DNA of 32,998 nucleotides from positions 1 to 32,998 of the forward strand of contig MARA01000104.1 of assembly GCA_001792895.1 (NCBI GenBank). The letters are read 5' to 3'. Both the position numbers and the translations under genes were made by a program. This stretch comes from Lentinus brumalis. Taxonomy: Eukaryota; Basidiomycota; Agaricomycetes; Polyporales; Polyporaceae. The number at the start of each line of letters is the position of its first letter. Position 1 is the first letter of the stretch. This document shows, in pieces, positions 11,682-22,985 of the stretch. The notes below the pieces were generated by a model that made no database searches, was not told the DNA's origin, and saw nothing but the letters and a program-made list of their open reading frames with translations.

Positions 11682-11727
11682 CTAACAAGCCCGTCCGGCA
11701 GTGCTCTGCCGAATACGAACCACTTAC
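11682..11727 (-). other. Conserved candidate intron, unit A
   Basis: On the minus strand a GTAAGTGG donor and CACCCAG acceptor are present. Counterparts with GTAAGT donors occur at 21162-21224 in B and 31371-31432 in C. The donor and acceptor are kept although the interior differs in length (46, 63 and 62 nt), which supports a real spliced gene. Confidence 0.5.
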
Positions 11728-11945
11728 TTCCAGGATGACGCGACGTCCGGCATCGCGATGCGCGTCTTGAAGGCACACGGGAAGACGGAACAAGTGTAGG
11801 CATGGAAGATGTCACCGCCTCCTGAGCTCAGAAGAGGGACCTCGCGAACCCAGGTGCGCCACTCACGTGTCGCCGCCTACGATGCTGGTTCCGCCCTCCG
11901 TATGCGTGTCGACTTCTACCTCTGATGGTGACGACGACACCCCGT

Positions 11946-12004
11946 CTGTAGGTGAGCACTCGAGCTATGTCTATGACGGATACCCGGTATCGAGTTGTAC
12001 TCAC
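11946..12004 (-). other. Conserved candidate intron, unit A
   Basis: On the minus strand a GTGAGTAC donor and CACCTACAG acceptor bound 59 nt. Counterparts are 21473-21530 (B) and 31693-31751 (C), with donor and acceptor intact in each. Confidence 0.55.
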
Positions 12005-13339
12005 CGTACCCGGACAGAGGCCCGCGTCGGCATCGCTCTTCCAGCACGACCAGACATCAAGCTCCCATGCCGGCCTGGCCCAGCGGCATCGAGAATGTCT
12101 GTCGAGTTCGTCTCCACGAGCCTGCTGCTCATACTTGAACATAGAACTCGAGTGCGCGGCTGAGGAGTTCCCAACCGCCGCGTCCGGTATCGTCTAGTCG
12201 ACATCGCGCCTGGATGTAATGTAGATGCCACCGCTGGCTCCAGGTACGTGTCCCGGCACGCACAGGTGTGTCTGTCGACGCTATGCGGCTGTCCGTCTGG
12301 GCTCCAACGTTCACCGAGGAGTATTGTCAGCACGCGACTAGTATGTACCTCGTTGCATTCGACGTCGCTCGCACTGACCATTATATGATGTAGCATCCGT
12401 GCTCCGGCCGCCTTGACGAGCAGCAGCGGGTTCGAAGCCGCGGGGCTCAGCTTGCGAGGAGGTACATACCGTCAGCGCGTTGTGAGGACCCGAGGCAGCC
12501 GTGCGCTTTCGAGCTACGTTGTCCCGGCTCATCCGGCGGCGTCCCATCGCACGCAGTCCTGCATCTGGTGGCGACAGGTATGTGCAACATGGTGTTCTCC
12601 GTGCATCAGTCCCAGTCGCAAGCGGGCCACAAATAACTACCGCGTCTTCGGTACGTGCCCGTGCCGCGCTGTCGGTGTCGACTTCGCGAGCCGCCGAAAC
12701 TGTGACGGAATTCAAGTACGCACCTTCGTTCTCGCGCCGTTCTCAGCAGACTGGCCGTTTGTCGGTGCTTCTTGCGAGTATATTGGCTTCCGGCGATCTG
12801 TCTTCTTGCCGTCAATAACGTGTCGGTTAGTCCGTCCCAGGCCTCCGTGGCTGGTGCGTGTATCGCCGTACCGGAGAGATAACTGACGACATAGTTTCGG
12901 CAGAGTCTGTCCAGAAGCATGGGGTGCAGAGCTGCGAGAGGAGAGCGGGAGGGCAGACGCGGTCGCGGTCGTGGTGGTCTGGACGAGTCGCGGCGAGAGA
13001 AACGCGAATGGCGCCCGTCGCGAACACGCGTTTCTGCATTGGTGGGTGTAGTTAGACTGGGCCGCGAATAAATGTCTTGAGATACCTCCGCTATTGCCAG
13101 TGCGAATCCCGCGCTCTCCGCCTTAAGTGCACAAAATATATGTCCTTCCAGGTCTCCAACGCAGCACAGCACAGAAACCCCCCTCATACCCATACCGCCC
13201 CCAGACCCACCGTCACTTGTATACCCCAGAGTGCCCTAAGGTCCAGCTTGCATCTGGTGCATCTCGTTCGCAGTCCGCTGATGGCCCGCTACGCGCACAC
13301 GAGGCTACCGGCCGCCCCCGTGCCGGCACCCGAGCACCA

Positions 13340-16300
13340 TCACAGCCCGGTCCACTCGAACCGCTTCGGCATCGTGAACTCCGCAGACAGCTTCAGCGCG
13401 GCCGGTGCGCTGCTGCTCCCCACCCGCACCCGGTACACGCCGTCCTCGACGACCCAGCGCGCGATGCGCTCCTCCCAGTACGACACCGCGTACTTGTCGA
13501 GCGCGAGGCTGACGGTCGTGCTCTTGCCCGGGCGAGGTCGACGACCTTCGCGAACGCCTTGAGCATCAGCGGCGGGTGCGTGAGCTCGGACGTCGTCGGG
13601 AGCGAGACGTAGAGCTGCACGACTTCGGTGCCCGCGACGCTGCCGGTGTTCGTGACCTTGACGGACGCGGTGATGCTGACGTCGCCATTTGCGATGTTCG
13701 GCTCGGAGATGGAGAGGTCGGACTGCTCGAACGTTGTGTACGAGAGGCCGTGGCTGTGATGCTCGTCAGTGACAGTAGCACCAGGAGCGGACGTACCCGA
13801 AGTGCCACTGCGGCTCGATGCCACGGTGATGATAGTGCTTGTAGCCCTATAACAGAGGTAAGCAGACCGCCTCATTGCGTATCACCAGACGATACGCACC
13901 ACGTAGAGGTCTTCTCCGTACCACAGCTACAACGACGCATCTCAGCAACGAGCAGCACGACTCCGCGACAAAGCTCACCTTGCCGTGCTCGTGGTGGAAG
14001 TGTCCGTGGCTAGGCACGTCCTCCAGCCGCTTCGGGAACGACAGCGACAGCCTCCCGCTCGGGTTCACCTTGCCCGCGAGCACCTGCCCGATCGCGTCCC
14101 CAGTCGCATTCCCCAGGTACCACGCATGCACGATCGCAGCCACCTCGTCCGCCCACGGCATCGTGATGCTCGACCCGCTCTGCGTCACGACGATCGTGCG
14201 CCTGTTCGCCGCCGCCACCTTCCGCACGAGCTCGTCCGTCCGCCCCGGGAGCGTCGTCCGGTCGTACCCCTCCGTCTCCCAGTCCGCGTTGAGCCCGACG
14301 ACGGCGATGACCGCGTCCGCCTCCTGCGCGAGCTGCACGGCGGTCGCCATCAGCTCGTCTGGGTGCTGCACCTCCGCGCCGCCAAGACGCACACCCCCGT
14401 TCGCGTCCATGAGCGCCTCGACGGGGTCCTCGTCCGCGGGCGCGCGCACATTGCAGAACTCGACGAACACCTTGTGCTTGACTCCCGCCTTGAGCTTGAA
14501 CACGCCCGTCTCCTCCGTCGAGCCGCAGTTGAAGAACGCCTGCCCGCGCGTCTGCTTCGTCCAGTTGTCGATGACGAGCTGGTCGTCGATGAACAGCTTC
14601 GCGCGGCCGGCGGACAGGAGGCCGAACTCGAAGTCAGTGTCCGTCTCCCGGGGCTTGAGGAACCCGCGCAGGCGCAGAGTGAACCTTTTCGTGAGCTCTC
14701 GAGGGTAGTCGTCGCTGCGGCGAGACGTCAGCAACGATGCTATCAAGGGGCTCAGGACATGCGGGGTACCTCAAGAAGACCCGCGTCTCGTCAATATAGC
14801 GCGTTGCTGTGACGGCATCCAGCGGCGTCATGCTATCGTTGTCCTCGTGGGAGTGGAAGTATCCCGTCCAGCCGGGCTTGCCGTCTTCAGTCACAATCTC
14901 GTTCTCCAGAGTCGGCATCTGCATGTACGCTGCGTGGAACAGGATGAGCAACTCTGCTTGATCGGTCCGTGCGTGGGCAACATACCTCGTGCACCCTCGG
15001 AGTACGTGACCTCGACGTCGGGAGCGACGTCGCCGAGAGCAGAGACGATGCCCTCGTACGGCGTGACGAAGAAGCTCGGCTTCAGCGCCGCAGATCCCCA
15101 CCGCTGAGCACAATCGCCTTCGCATTCCCGCCTATGATAGCGATCTTCTTCAAACCTTGCTCCTGTGGCATCGAGGCATCACGTCAAGACGCGATACGAC
15201 ATTACTCCGGGTCGCTCACCTTGGGCTTCAAAGGAAGGACTCCTCCCTCTTCAAAAGGACGACCTTCGTCATGATCTCCTGACGATCACCAGTCTTCTCC
15301 ACGCGATCTCCGTCCAGAACCTGCCAGGCAAACGTCAGCGAGCCTACTAGGATTTCGAGTAGGCTCTGGGACGAACCTCAGGAGCAGCGGCAGCGCACAT
15401 CCGCACGAGCTCGATGACCTTGGCGGCGCGTTCCTTGACTGTACGCTTTGTGATTTTCCTGCTCTCAATGCTGTTCTCCGTCTGTTTGCGTCAGTAAGAG
15501 AGTTGGCGGACAGACATAAGACACCTACGAGCGATTCATGAGGTTCACGGTCCGCTGCTTGTTCGTTCTGGCATCTCAAGGCCAAGACCGGCGTTGACAG
15601 CGTGGTCGACGGAGTACACCGAACCTGAGACCAACGTAACTATGAGCAGCCATGAATGAGCAGTTACGAAATGAGCGTACCAGTCGGCTCATGACCGTCG
15701 CGTTGCTGCCCAACTAATTCCGGAGAATGTCGCCGATGATGTAGGGATTCTCGGAGACGGGTGTCCGGCCTGTCAGCACTGGATGTGAGCGAAGACCGGG
15801 CTCAAGGACGCAGGGATACCTACGCAGTCATGAATGCCCACAGCTTGGCGTACTTCTCCGCCAGCATGAACGACATGAGGGCAGATCTCCCTCAGCGCAC
15901 GCTCGGTCATGGTCGAGTCTTAGCGGAACTGGTCGTTCTTGTTGTTGTTACCGACAAAGTGCTTGATGCACGCGCTGACCCCGCCCTGCTGAAGTGCCTT
16001 GCAGTACGCCGCAGCGACCATGCCGGAGAGATGGGGGTCCTCGGAGTACGACTCGAACGAGCGTCCTCCGAGCGGGTTGCGCTGGATGTTGCACGTCGGG
16101 CCGAGCAGGAGAGACGCCTGAGCCTTGAGCTTGACCTCTTCGGCGAGGAGCTCCCGGGTGCCGCGCTCGATGAATGCGGTATCGAAGGTGGCAGCCATCG
16201 CGGTGGCGCTTGGCAGGCACTTCGCGGGGGTGCTCATGAAGAAGTAGTTACCGCGCGCACCTGATGAGGAGGAAAGCTCAGCGTGGAGTTCTCATCGGTA

Positions 16301-16490
16301 GGCGACGAACACACAGTTGGGACCGTCGGTGTCATTGATTGCAGGCATTGCGAGACGAGGGCCAGCGTGTGTGTGCCAGAGGCCAACGCCGCCGTGAGCA
16401 AACTCGTTTCGTCAGTGGTCAGTTGCTCGACCACATCGGAGACGGACGCGCTGGCGCAGTCTGAAGGAGGCGCGGCGTGTGATTGATTCC
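13340..16490 (-). CDS. GH3 beta-glucosidase with PA14 domain, copy B (frame breaks, internal stop)
   Basis: The order is GH3 TIM-barrel domain, alpha/beta sandwich interrupted by PA14, then a fibronectin III-like tail. Well-supported exons from the 3' end are 13340-13753 (Fn3-like, stop 13340-13342), 13797-13846 (GYKHYHHRGIEPQWHFG), the 27 nt microexon 13900-13926 (LWYGEDLYV), 13979-14714 (DDYPRELTKRFTL through ADWETEGYDR and NPSGRLSLSFP to HHEHGK), 14770-14929 (PA14 start) and 14986-15162 (SGGGSAALKPSFFVTPYEGI region). Introns are 43-57 nt. The N-terminal part holds MSTPAKCLPSATAM and [11 protein letters not shown]. The central exon is the cleanest of the three copies and gives an open 245-codon stretch. 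Defects are the TAG at 15714-15716, one extra base at the MSDW motif near 15687, a missing G near 13530 in the Fn3 exon, and a 6 bp in-frame loss (LA of TTLALPG). The protein could be secreted or cytosolic: no signal peptide is visible because the start is unclear. Confidence 0.85.
13900..13926 (-). other. 27 nt microexon of GH3 copy B
   Basis: It encodes LWYGEDLYV between two introns (13847-13899 and 13927-13978). The residues fit the conserved GH3 stretch that follows the HGK segment, and phases match on both sides. It is preserved in A and C (C: 23552-23578). Confidence 0.8.
15714..15716 (-). other. In-frame TAG before the GH3 nucleophile, copy B
   Basis: The context is ILRN-TAG-LGSNATVM, identical to copies A and C. 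Confidence 0.7.
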
Positions 16491-17031
16491 CCTCGAGCAG
16501 GGAGGAGGGTAGAGGGAAATCGCCCCGTGTGTTTGCAGTTCTTATACAGTCACAGAGCACCCCAAGGAGTCGCTCCGAAGTTGAGTCGAAACTGTTCTAG
16601 CTCTTGGAAGTCGGTACCCGCGGATGGCGGTGTAGCCGATTGATTGACCAGTCAGCCGCCTCTTCTGTTGCGCATCGGACGCATGGGCGAGATCACGACG
16701 CATTCACATAGGACGTTTGAGCTGATGAGTGCAGGTTTGTGAGTCTCAGGACGCCAGACAGGTGCGCAAAGCGATCGCAGGTTTTGCGAAACTAAGTCAG
16801 TATGCTTCGAGTGGGAGAAGCTGCCGTCTCTGCTTCGTGCTCGGGAACGCGGCACGCAGAAAGGGTTAAGATGCTGCTCACCTGTGCTCAGCGCCCGACA
16901 ACAATCAGAGGCAGGACATCTGGGACATGTGAGTTGCATGTGAGCTCAAAGGTCGCGAAGACGTACTGTAAGCGGCGTATCCCCGGAAAGTCCTGTCCTA
17001 CATGTCCAGCCACAGAGTTGCCACGGCCGTT
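16467..17031. other. 565 bp insertion at the GH3 5' end, flanked by a repeated GH3 5'-end segment, unit B
   Basis: The 20-mer beginning GAGGCGCGGCGTGTGATTGA occurs at 16467-16486 and again at 17032-17051. The sequence after each copy is also similar (CCTCGAG...GGAGGAGGG...ATCGCCCCGTG...TATACAG). Unit A has a single copy and lacks everything between. The block therefore behaves as a partial duplication of the GH3 5' end and promoter plus about 480 bp of new DNA, in which I see no gene. Confidence 0.82.
16541..16548 (-). promoter_or_regulatory. Candidate TATA box of GH3 copy B
   Basis: On the minus strand the sequence reads TGTATAAG, about 100 nt upstream of the SDVVEQLTTDE segment. The corresponding element in the older promoter copy (near 17090, and 7116 in A) reads TGTATAG. 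Spacing is plausible, but a transcription start is not visible. Confidence 0.35.
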
Positions 17032-19389
17032 GAGGCGCGGCGTGTGATTGACTCCCTCGAGTGCGCAAGGAGGAGGGATCGCCCCGTGCTATACAGAAAC
17101 AGCTGCGTCATCGCTCGCAGGACCCGCGCTTGTCGGCAGGGCCCGATGACGTGCCTGGCAACTCTAAGTACACTCTCTTCTACGCACTACGCTCGCACTC
17201 GATCGCACTCGGATGACTGCTCTGGCACCCGGCGACTCGATACTGCGCTCGTCTGCCCCACACGCCTCGACAACACGCGACTAATGAACCGGTGTCTCCC
17301 CCGTGTCCCGTCCTCCCGTCCTGCCGCCCGCCTACGCCTCGCGCCCTCCCCGCATACGTCCACGCCCGAGTCTACAAACGCGGAGAATCTGGTATATGAA
17401 TGCAGTACGACCGGTCAGTTGCCCGCTGCTGTCCAGCCATAGACGCGTTACTCACCATCAGCGTCGGACAGGTCAACAGTGTGGAGCGGAGGGCGTCGGC
17501 CCTTGCGCGTGTCGTGAGCGGCGGTGACCGGGTCAGGGAGAACGACGACGGCCAGCGTCGAGGGTGGAGACTGGAGGTAGGGAGCTGGATGACGGCGCAG
17601 TGCGAGGGAGAGGGAGAGGAGGCCTGAGTTGCCACCCCGTCACCTGTGAGCTTATATCTCCCTCAGCCCGTGTGCCCGCGAGCAAACATGCCACGCCTAC
17701 ACACGGCCAGGCCCTCCGCCGTGGCAAGGGCGTTTCTTGTTTCGTCCACCCGAGTACCGCCGTCTGCGGCGGTCGCGTTTCCTGCTCGGGATGTATGCAC
17801 TCAGTGCTCCCGATCGCGCCGTCAGTGAGTAAATATTCAGTGCACATGTCGGCAATTACTGCTGATTCGTATCAGAAACTACCAGCCAGGCACACGGTTC
17901 GGTGCGTCTGAAGCAGCCAGCCCGCTGACGAAATTATTAATTCATTCAGTACCGAACACGGCCGCCATTCGATGTATACCCCGCCCGGAATTCAAAGTCG
18001 TTGCTGACCCGGGATTCGTGCAGCTCACCACACGGTCAAAGGCAAGTGTTCACCGTCCCGACTTCACGCTGACAGCACCAGATGTCATTCTTGAAGACTC
18101 GAACCCAACGATGTCGTGCCGGAACGTCGAGATCTCGCTCCTCACGTCTACCGACAGGCACGCATGACGCGCGGGACGCATCGCACGCTCAGGTTCGTGC
18201 GTGTTCGCCGTCCCGAATTGCGCTTCGAGTGTCTTGCTGACGCGACCGTGCAGATCGTCGAAGCGAACATCTTGCAAGGTCTCGCTGGCAGTTCACTCAC
18301 TCCTCCAGCTACGGCATTGTGCTGGGGCTCGCCGCTCAGCTCCGTCCGTCGTCAGTCGTCCGCATACACAGTGCGCACTGAGTCCCTCCACGTGCAGAGG
18401 GCGGGAGGAACTCGAAGGTCGCACGGAGCAGTCGCGACTCCGCGGATCGAGCTTCTCTCCGAGCTCGCACGCAGCTGTACGTTGCATCCCCCATGACCGC
18501 ACCCGAGCACGCTCGACGCAACCTTCAAAGGCCCTGGAAACGGAGAGCTGGTGTCCGTGAGTTCGCACGAGCCACGGCCACCGCGTAGCAGCCTCAGGTA
18601 CTGTTTCGCTCGCCGCCGACGCCGCCTCGAGGCCCGCTGCAGTGCCCGTCCCCGTCCCCATCCCGTCTTCGTACGACGTACGTTCCCTCCAGGCTCCAGG
18701 CTCCAGACTCCAGGCTCCAGCAGACCGCAGGGCCGCGCAAGCAGCTCCCATGAGCCTCGTGGTCTGCACTCTGCACTGCGAACTGGACGACACGGCGAAC
18801 TCGGACTCTCCTCGCACGAGAGCGTGGTTCGTCGCCCGGACGCGAAGAGGACGGAGGACTTGGAAGAATGCTCGACCTCTGGCGACCGAACGACGGGACG
18901 ACGGGCGGGACTGCGCCGATGTTCAGCACAGGGCCAGGTACGCGCTGTCACGATCCACGCATCGCTCCTCCCGGCCATAACGGTTGACGACCTCGGGTCC
19001 ACGGTCTCGTGCGCAGGGATGGGACGAAGATGCCGTTTGCGCTACGAGACTGAGTCGGGGCTGGCGAGGATTGAGGTGCGGATGGGGTCGGACTCGCCGT
19101 GTCGTGTCGTGTTGGTAAAGTACGGGAAATACAGACACCGCTTTCTAAATTCTCGAAGCTCCCAGAGATTCATAGGACAGTTCAAGCCGGTTGCGTTCTG
19201 CTCGTTCGTCTCTGACGAGTGTTTCCACCGGTGCTATGCACTTCGGGCAGCACTTGCTTGAAATATTGAGATTGTCGGCACTCGAGCCTCGAAACCGTCG
19301 GTTGGCCTGAGTTTGTGGCTTCGTTCGGACTTTATACCTCTCTGGAGGCGAGGAGAGAGTATTGGCCTCGTTCTGCAGCAGCTCCGATC
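17032..19389. other. Gene-poor GH3 5' flank, unit B
   Basis: This is the homologue of 7061-9412 in unit A, starting with the second copy of the GH3 5'-end segment. It holds GC-rich sequence and simple repeats at 18341-18363 and 18690-18720. I recognise no gene. Confidence 0.5.
18690..18720. repeat. CTCCAGR minisatellite, unit B
   Basis: About four tandem 7-mers (CTCCAGG/CTCCAGA) are present, against about five in A and about three in C. Confidence 0.75.
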
Positions 19390-22300
19390 TCAGTACTCGA
19401 CGATCCTTACCAGAATGATGCTCTGCCCCTCCGCCGTATACTTCTCTTCAACGTGTGGGTACCTCCAGCTAGAGAGCCGCAATGCTTCACGAGGGACTTC
19501 AGAGCACAGAACGCTGACACTCCCTCCCTTGAATAATCGTCGTGTCTCATGTCGGTGTCTGTACATGTAGGATCGATGCGACCGTCGACTCTCGAGAGCC
19601 CCGCTCGTCATGTTCTTGAACCGCGAGACACCTGTTAGCTTCAGTGACAATCCCAGGGACGTGCTCACGGCGCCGTGCTTGCTGCGCCGAGTGCGGCTCG
19701 CATGTGGCATGTCAACCTTTCGTCTACAAGACGGGCTGGGAGGGTACCTGGATCCATACCGGCCCTATTGAAGGCGACGTTAGACGGTTGCGTGTAACGT
19801 GTTGAGCTTCAAGTACCGCTCCGAGTCGGATGCGCAATGTACACCTACCGGACATGTTGTCTCGAAGACACCGCATTGCAATGGGTATCCGGACGCCGGT
19901 GCTTCAAGGTCTGTGGAGTCTTGCAATACCATGGTCCATCCCAGTGCGAAAGGCAACTGAGGCTAGTCCAACTTCCCTTGCGAAGTCGGACTGGTATCGA
20001 GCCTGTAGGCTACTAGAACCTTGCGTTCGTACTCCGAGAAATAGAGGCGGTCGCGTGCCAGCGACAGGTTCGTGCTTGAGGCAGGCGTTGCATGATCGGG
20101 ATGTCTCGCTTGCTCGGCCGCTCGAAGATGGCAGCCTGAGTGTACTATGTTGACGTAAGTATATCAGCGTGCATCCCGAGTACCCTCGGATGGTTAAGAG
20201 CCTGTTCACACGGTCGTTCGTGCTCGAGCTTCTGTGAGAGCTGGCAAGGCCTGCCATCGGCGGGGAATTTGGAGGATGGCTGAAGAGGTCGATGAAGTGC
20301 CCCGGAATGGCCTAGCAACTCCTGCATGTCTTCCCGCTGGAGTCACCGACTCTTCTGGTCTTCTGTTCGTACTGCGATTATTAGTCCCCGGGAGTCTGCC
20401 GATGCAGCCAAGCCAGGCTGGTGCCTGTGGCCTTGTTCTCTTCCGTGTGTACAGAGATCAGTACTTCGCCAAGGTGACTCCTTCCATACCAGCGATAGCC
20501 GTGCCTAACAGCGGTACCAATTCGGTATGACCATTCTTTCAGTCGTGTTACGTATAAGTATCCGCTCTATTTTTGCTCGCGGTCGCCGTCTTCTCGGGTG
20601 GAGAGATAGTACCGTGAGGGTCCCGATTGCGCAGCTGCGTGTGAGACTCCTCAGTACTGTGGACGCGCATCAGCTCTGCAGCTCATTATTCTCGAGATAC
20701 ATACCATGAGATAGAGTGCGCAAGAAGCACCATACACTCGGGAGAGCGCAAGTATACGGAATCAATGAACGACACGGTCACATGACCATGTCACCCGCGT
20801 CGCGACGCGTGTCCGGGATTGGATGCCGGTTCCATTGTAGTACCTTGGGTTGCAGGGCCGTGAGAATGACATCCTCCGCGATACTCACTCGCTTCCTCGT
20901 CGCTTCCGTCCACAGTGCTCTCCCCAAATGACCATGCCATCCCGCGCAGAGAACGGTATCAGAGGTATGACCGTCAGTGCCAGAACCCAGATATCACTGT
21001 ATACATCTATGTGGCACCCTCCTCGTCGCGCAGCGTCTGCATTCTCCCAAAAGAATTGCAGCGTGAGATCCGGTGCGCTTCCGTGCCTATGAATGCACGC
21101 TGGCTGAACTTTCCACGCGGTGTTTGCGTTCGCTTCCCAACAGCCGAGTCTGACATGCAGCCTGGGTGAGGCTAACAAGCCCGTCCGGCATAGTGCGAGC
21201 TCTGCCGAATACGAACCTACTTACTCCCAGGATGACGCGACCATCGCGATGCGCGTCTTGAAGGCACACGGGAAGACGGAACAACTGTATGCATGGAAGA
21301 TGTCACCACCTCCGGAGCTCAGCAGAGGGACTCCGGGATACAGGCATGTCCTGCTGTCTTCCGCCGACGCACCTCACGGTTTCCCCCGCCCTCACCTGCC
21401 CTACCTCGATGCTGGTTCCGCCCTCCGTATGCGTGTCGACTTCTACCTCTGATGGTGACGACGACACCCCGTCTGTAGGTGAGCACTCGAGCTATGTCCA
21501 TGACGGATACCCGGTATGAGTTCTACTCACCATGTCCCGGACAGAGGCCGCGTCGGGATCGCTCTTCCGCACGACCAGACATCAAGCTCCCATGCCGGCC
21601 TGCCCAGCGGCATCGAGAAGGTCTGTCGATCCGCTATCTCCTCACCGAGCTCTGCGTTGACCCGCTGCTCATACTTGAACATAGAGCTCGAGTGCGCTGC
21701 TGAGGAGTTCCAACCGCCGCGTCCGGTGTCGTCAGCTCGACATCGCGCCTGGATGTAATGTAGACGCCACCGCTGGCTCCAGCTACGTGTCCCGGACGTG
21801 CACGCACAGGTGTGTCTGTCGACGCTACGCGGCTGCCCGTCCGGACTTCAACGTTCCCCGAGGAGTATTGTCAGCACGCGACTAGTATGTACCTCGTTGC
21901 ATTCGACGTCGCTCGCACTGACCATTATGATGATGTAGCATCCGTGCTCCGGCCGCCTTGACGAGCAGCAGCGGGTTCGAAGGCCGCGGGGCTCAGCTTG
22001 CGAGGAGGTACGTACCGTCAGCGCGTTGTGAGGACCCGAGGAAGCCGTGCGCTTTCGAGCTACGTTGTCCCGGCTCATCGGCGGCATCCCATCGCACGCC
22101 GTCCTGCATCTGGCGGCGACAGGTGTGTGCAACGGTGTTCTCCGTGCATCAGTCCCAGTAGCAAGCGGGCCACAAATAACTACGCGTCTTCGGTACGTGC
22201 CCGTCCGCGCTGTCGGTGTCGACTTCGCGAGCGCCGACACTGCGACGGAGTTCATGTACGCACCTTCGTTCTCCCTCATCCGTTGTCCGCAGACTGACCG

Positions 22301-22450
22301 TGTGTCGGACGTCTTGTCTCGAGTCGATAGGCTTCCGGAGATGTTTCTTCTGCTCGCCTCAACTTCTGGAATCGTGTCGGTTAGTCCGTCCCAGGTGAGC
22401 CTCCGTGGCTGGTGCGTGTATCGCCGTACCGGAGAGATAACTGCAGAGTC
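19390..22450 (-). other. Possible unidentified intron-rich minus-strand gene, unit B
   Basis: This is the counterpart of 9413-12892 in unit A. The 3'-terminal frame is best kept here: 19390-19710 is open for 106 codons, including GLSLKLTGVSRFKNMTSG and LSSWRYPHVEEKYTAEGQS, ending IILVRIVEY. Candidate introns are 21162-21224 and 21473-21530. Coding-like pieces include VNAELGEEIADRPSRCRWA near 21640 and DIWVLALTVIPLIPFSARDG near 20970. The 530 bp block of A and C is missing at 20080/20081, which would delete an internal part of any such gene. Family is unknown. Confidence 0.35.
21162..21224 (-). other. Conserved candidate intron, unit B
   Basis: A strong GTAAGTAGG donor and CACCCAG acceptor on the minus strand bound 63 nt. 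It is equivalent to 11682-11727 in A and 31371-31432 in C. Confidence 0.55.
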
Positions 22451-22467
22451 TGTCCAGAAGCATGGGG

Positions 22468-22537
22468 TGCAGAGCTGCGAGAGGAGAGCGAGAGAGTAGA
22501 CGCAGTCATGGCGTTGCAGAGCTGCGAGAGGAGAGCG
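22468..22537. repeat. Local tandem duplication of a 23-mer, unit B
   Basis: The motif TGCAGAGCTGCGAGAGGAGA (plus GCG) occurs at 22468-22490 and again about 47 bp later. Unit A has it once (near 12928), and unit C has the same doubled form, so the duplication arose in the B/C lineage. Confidence 0.8.
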
Positions 22538-22985
22538 GGAGGGCAGACGCGGTCGCGGTCGTGGTCTGGACGAGAGTCGCGGCGAGAGAAACGCGGCAAG
22601 TCACGCAATAGGCGCCCGTCGCGAACACGCGTTTCTGCATTGGTGTCCGCCGTTCCTGTGTAGTTGTAGACTGGGCCGCGAATAATGTCTTGATACCTCC
22701 GCTATTGCAAGTGCGAATCCCGCGCTCTCCGCCTTGAGTGCACAAAATATATGTCCTTCCAGGTCTCCAACGCAGCCAGTGCTCGCAGAACACCCACCGT
22801 ATCTTCCCCTCATACCCACCGCCAATATACCGCCCCAGACCCACGTCTATACCCTCATACGCTATACCGCCCCCGAGTGCCCTAAGGTCCAGCTTGCATC
22901 TGGTGCATCTCGTTCGCAGTCCGCTGATGGCCCGCTACGCGCACACGAGGCTACCGGCCGCCCCCGTGCCTGCACCCGAGCACCG

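Larger units (their letters stand above)
9413..12892 (-). other. Possible unidentified intron-rich minus-strand gene, unit A
   Basis: I cannot assign a family. Two canonical intron-like segments are conserved at matching places in all units: here 11946-12004 (GTGAGTAC...CACCTACAG) and 11682-11727 (GTAAGTGG...CACCCAG). Coding-like pieces on the minus strand include FKYEQQARGDELD near 12100, a hydrophobic stretch DIWVLALTVIPLIPFSARDG near 11500, FGFSLKLAGVSQFKIMESG near 9640, and a terminal piece LSSWRYPHVEEKYTAEGQS followed by IILVRLVEY and a stop at 9413-9415. Frames between these pieces are broken by indels. The upper limit is arbitrary: the ATG at 12890-12892 is not conserved in B or C. Confidence 0.35.
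4009..13339. repeat. Tandem unit A (first, most divergent copy, 9.33 kb)
   Basis: This is the first of three direct copies. Homology to units B and C starts abruptly at the GH3 stop codon (4009) and continues to the junction with B at 13339. It contains GH3 copy A, a gene-poor 5' flank and the conserved right half. Relative to B and C it lacks the 563-565 bp insertion at the GH3 5' end, and it has a single copy of a short motif that is doubled near 22468 and 32708. It retains the 530 bp block that B has lost. Confidence 0.9.
13340..22985. repeat. Tandem unit B (9.65 kb)
   Basis: This is the second direct copy. Its left edge abuts the end of unit A at the GH3 stop codon (13340-13342). The A/B junction (about 13080-13339) and the B/C junction (about 22690-22985) share the same sequence with small expansions, so the array is a simple head-to-tail repeat without linker DNA. 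B carries the 565 bp GH3 5' insertion and lacks the 530 bp block of A and C. Confidence 0.92.

Noticed and set aside
16802..17047. Plus-strand frame inside the 565 bp insertion
   Set aside because: It has no recognisable domain, good splice context or Kozak-like start, and it spans the repeated GH3 5' segment.
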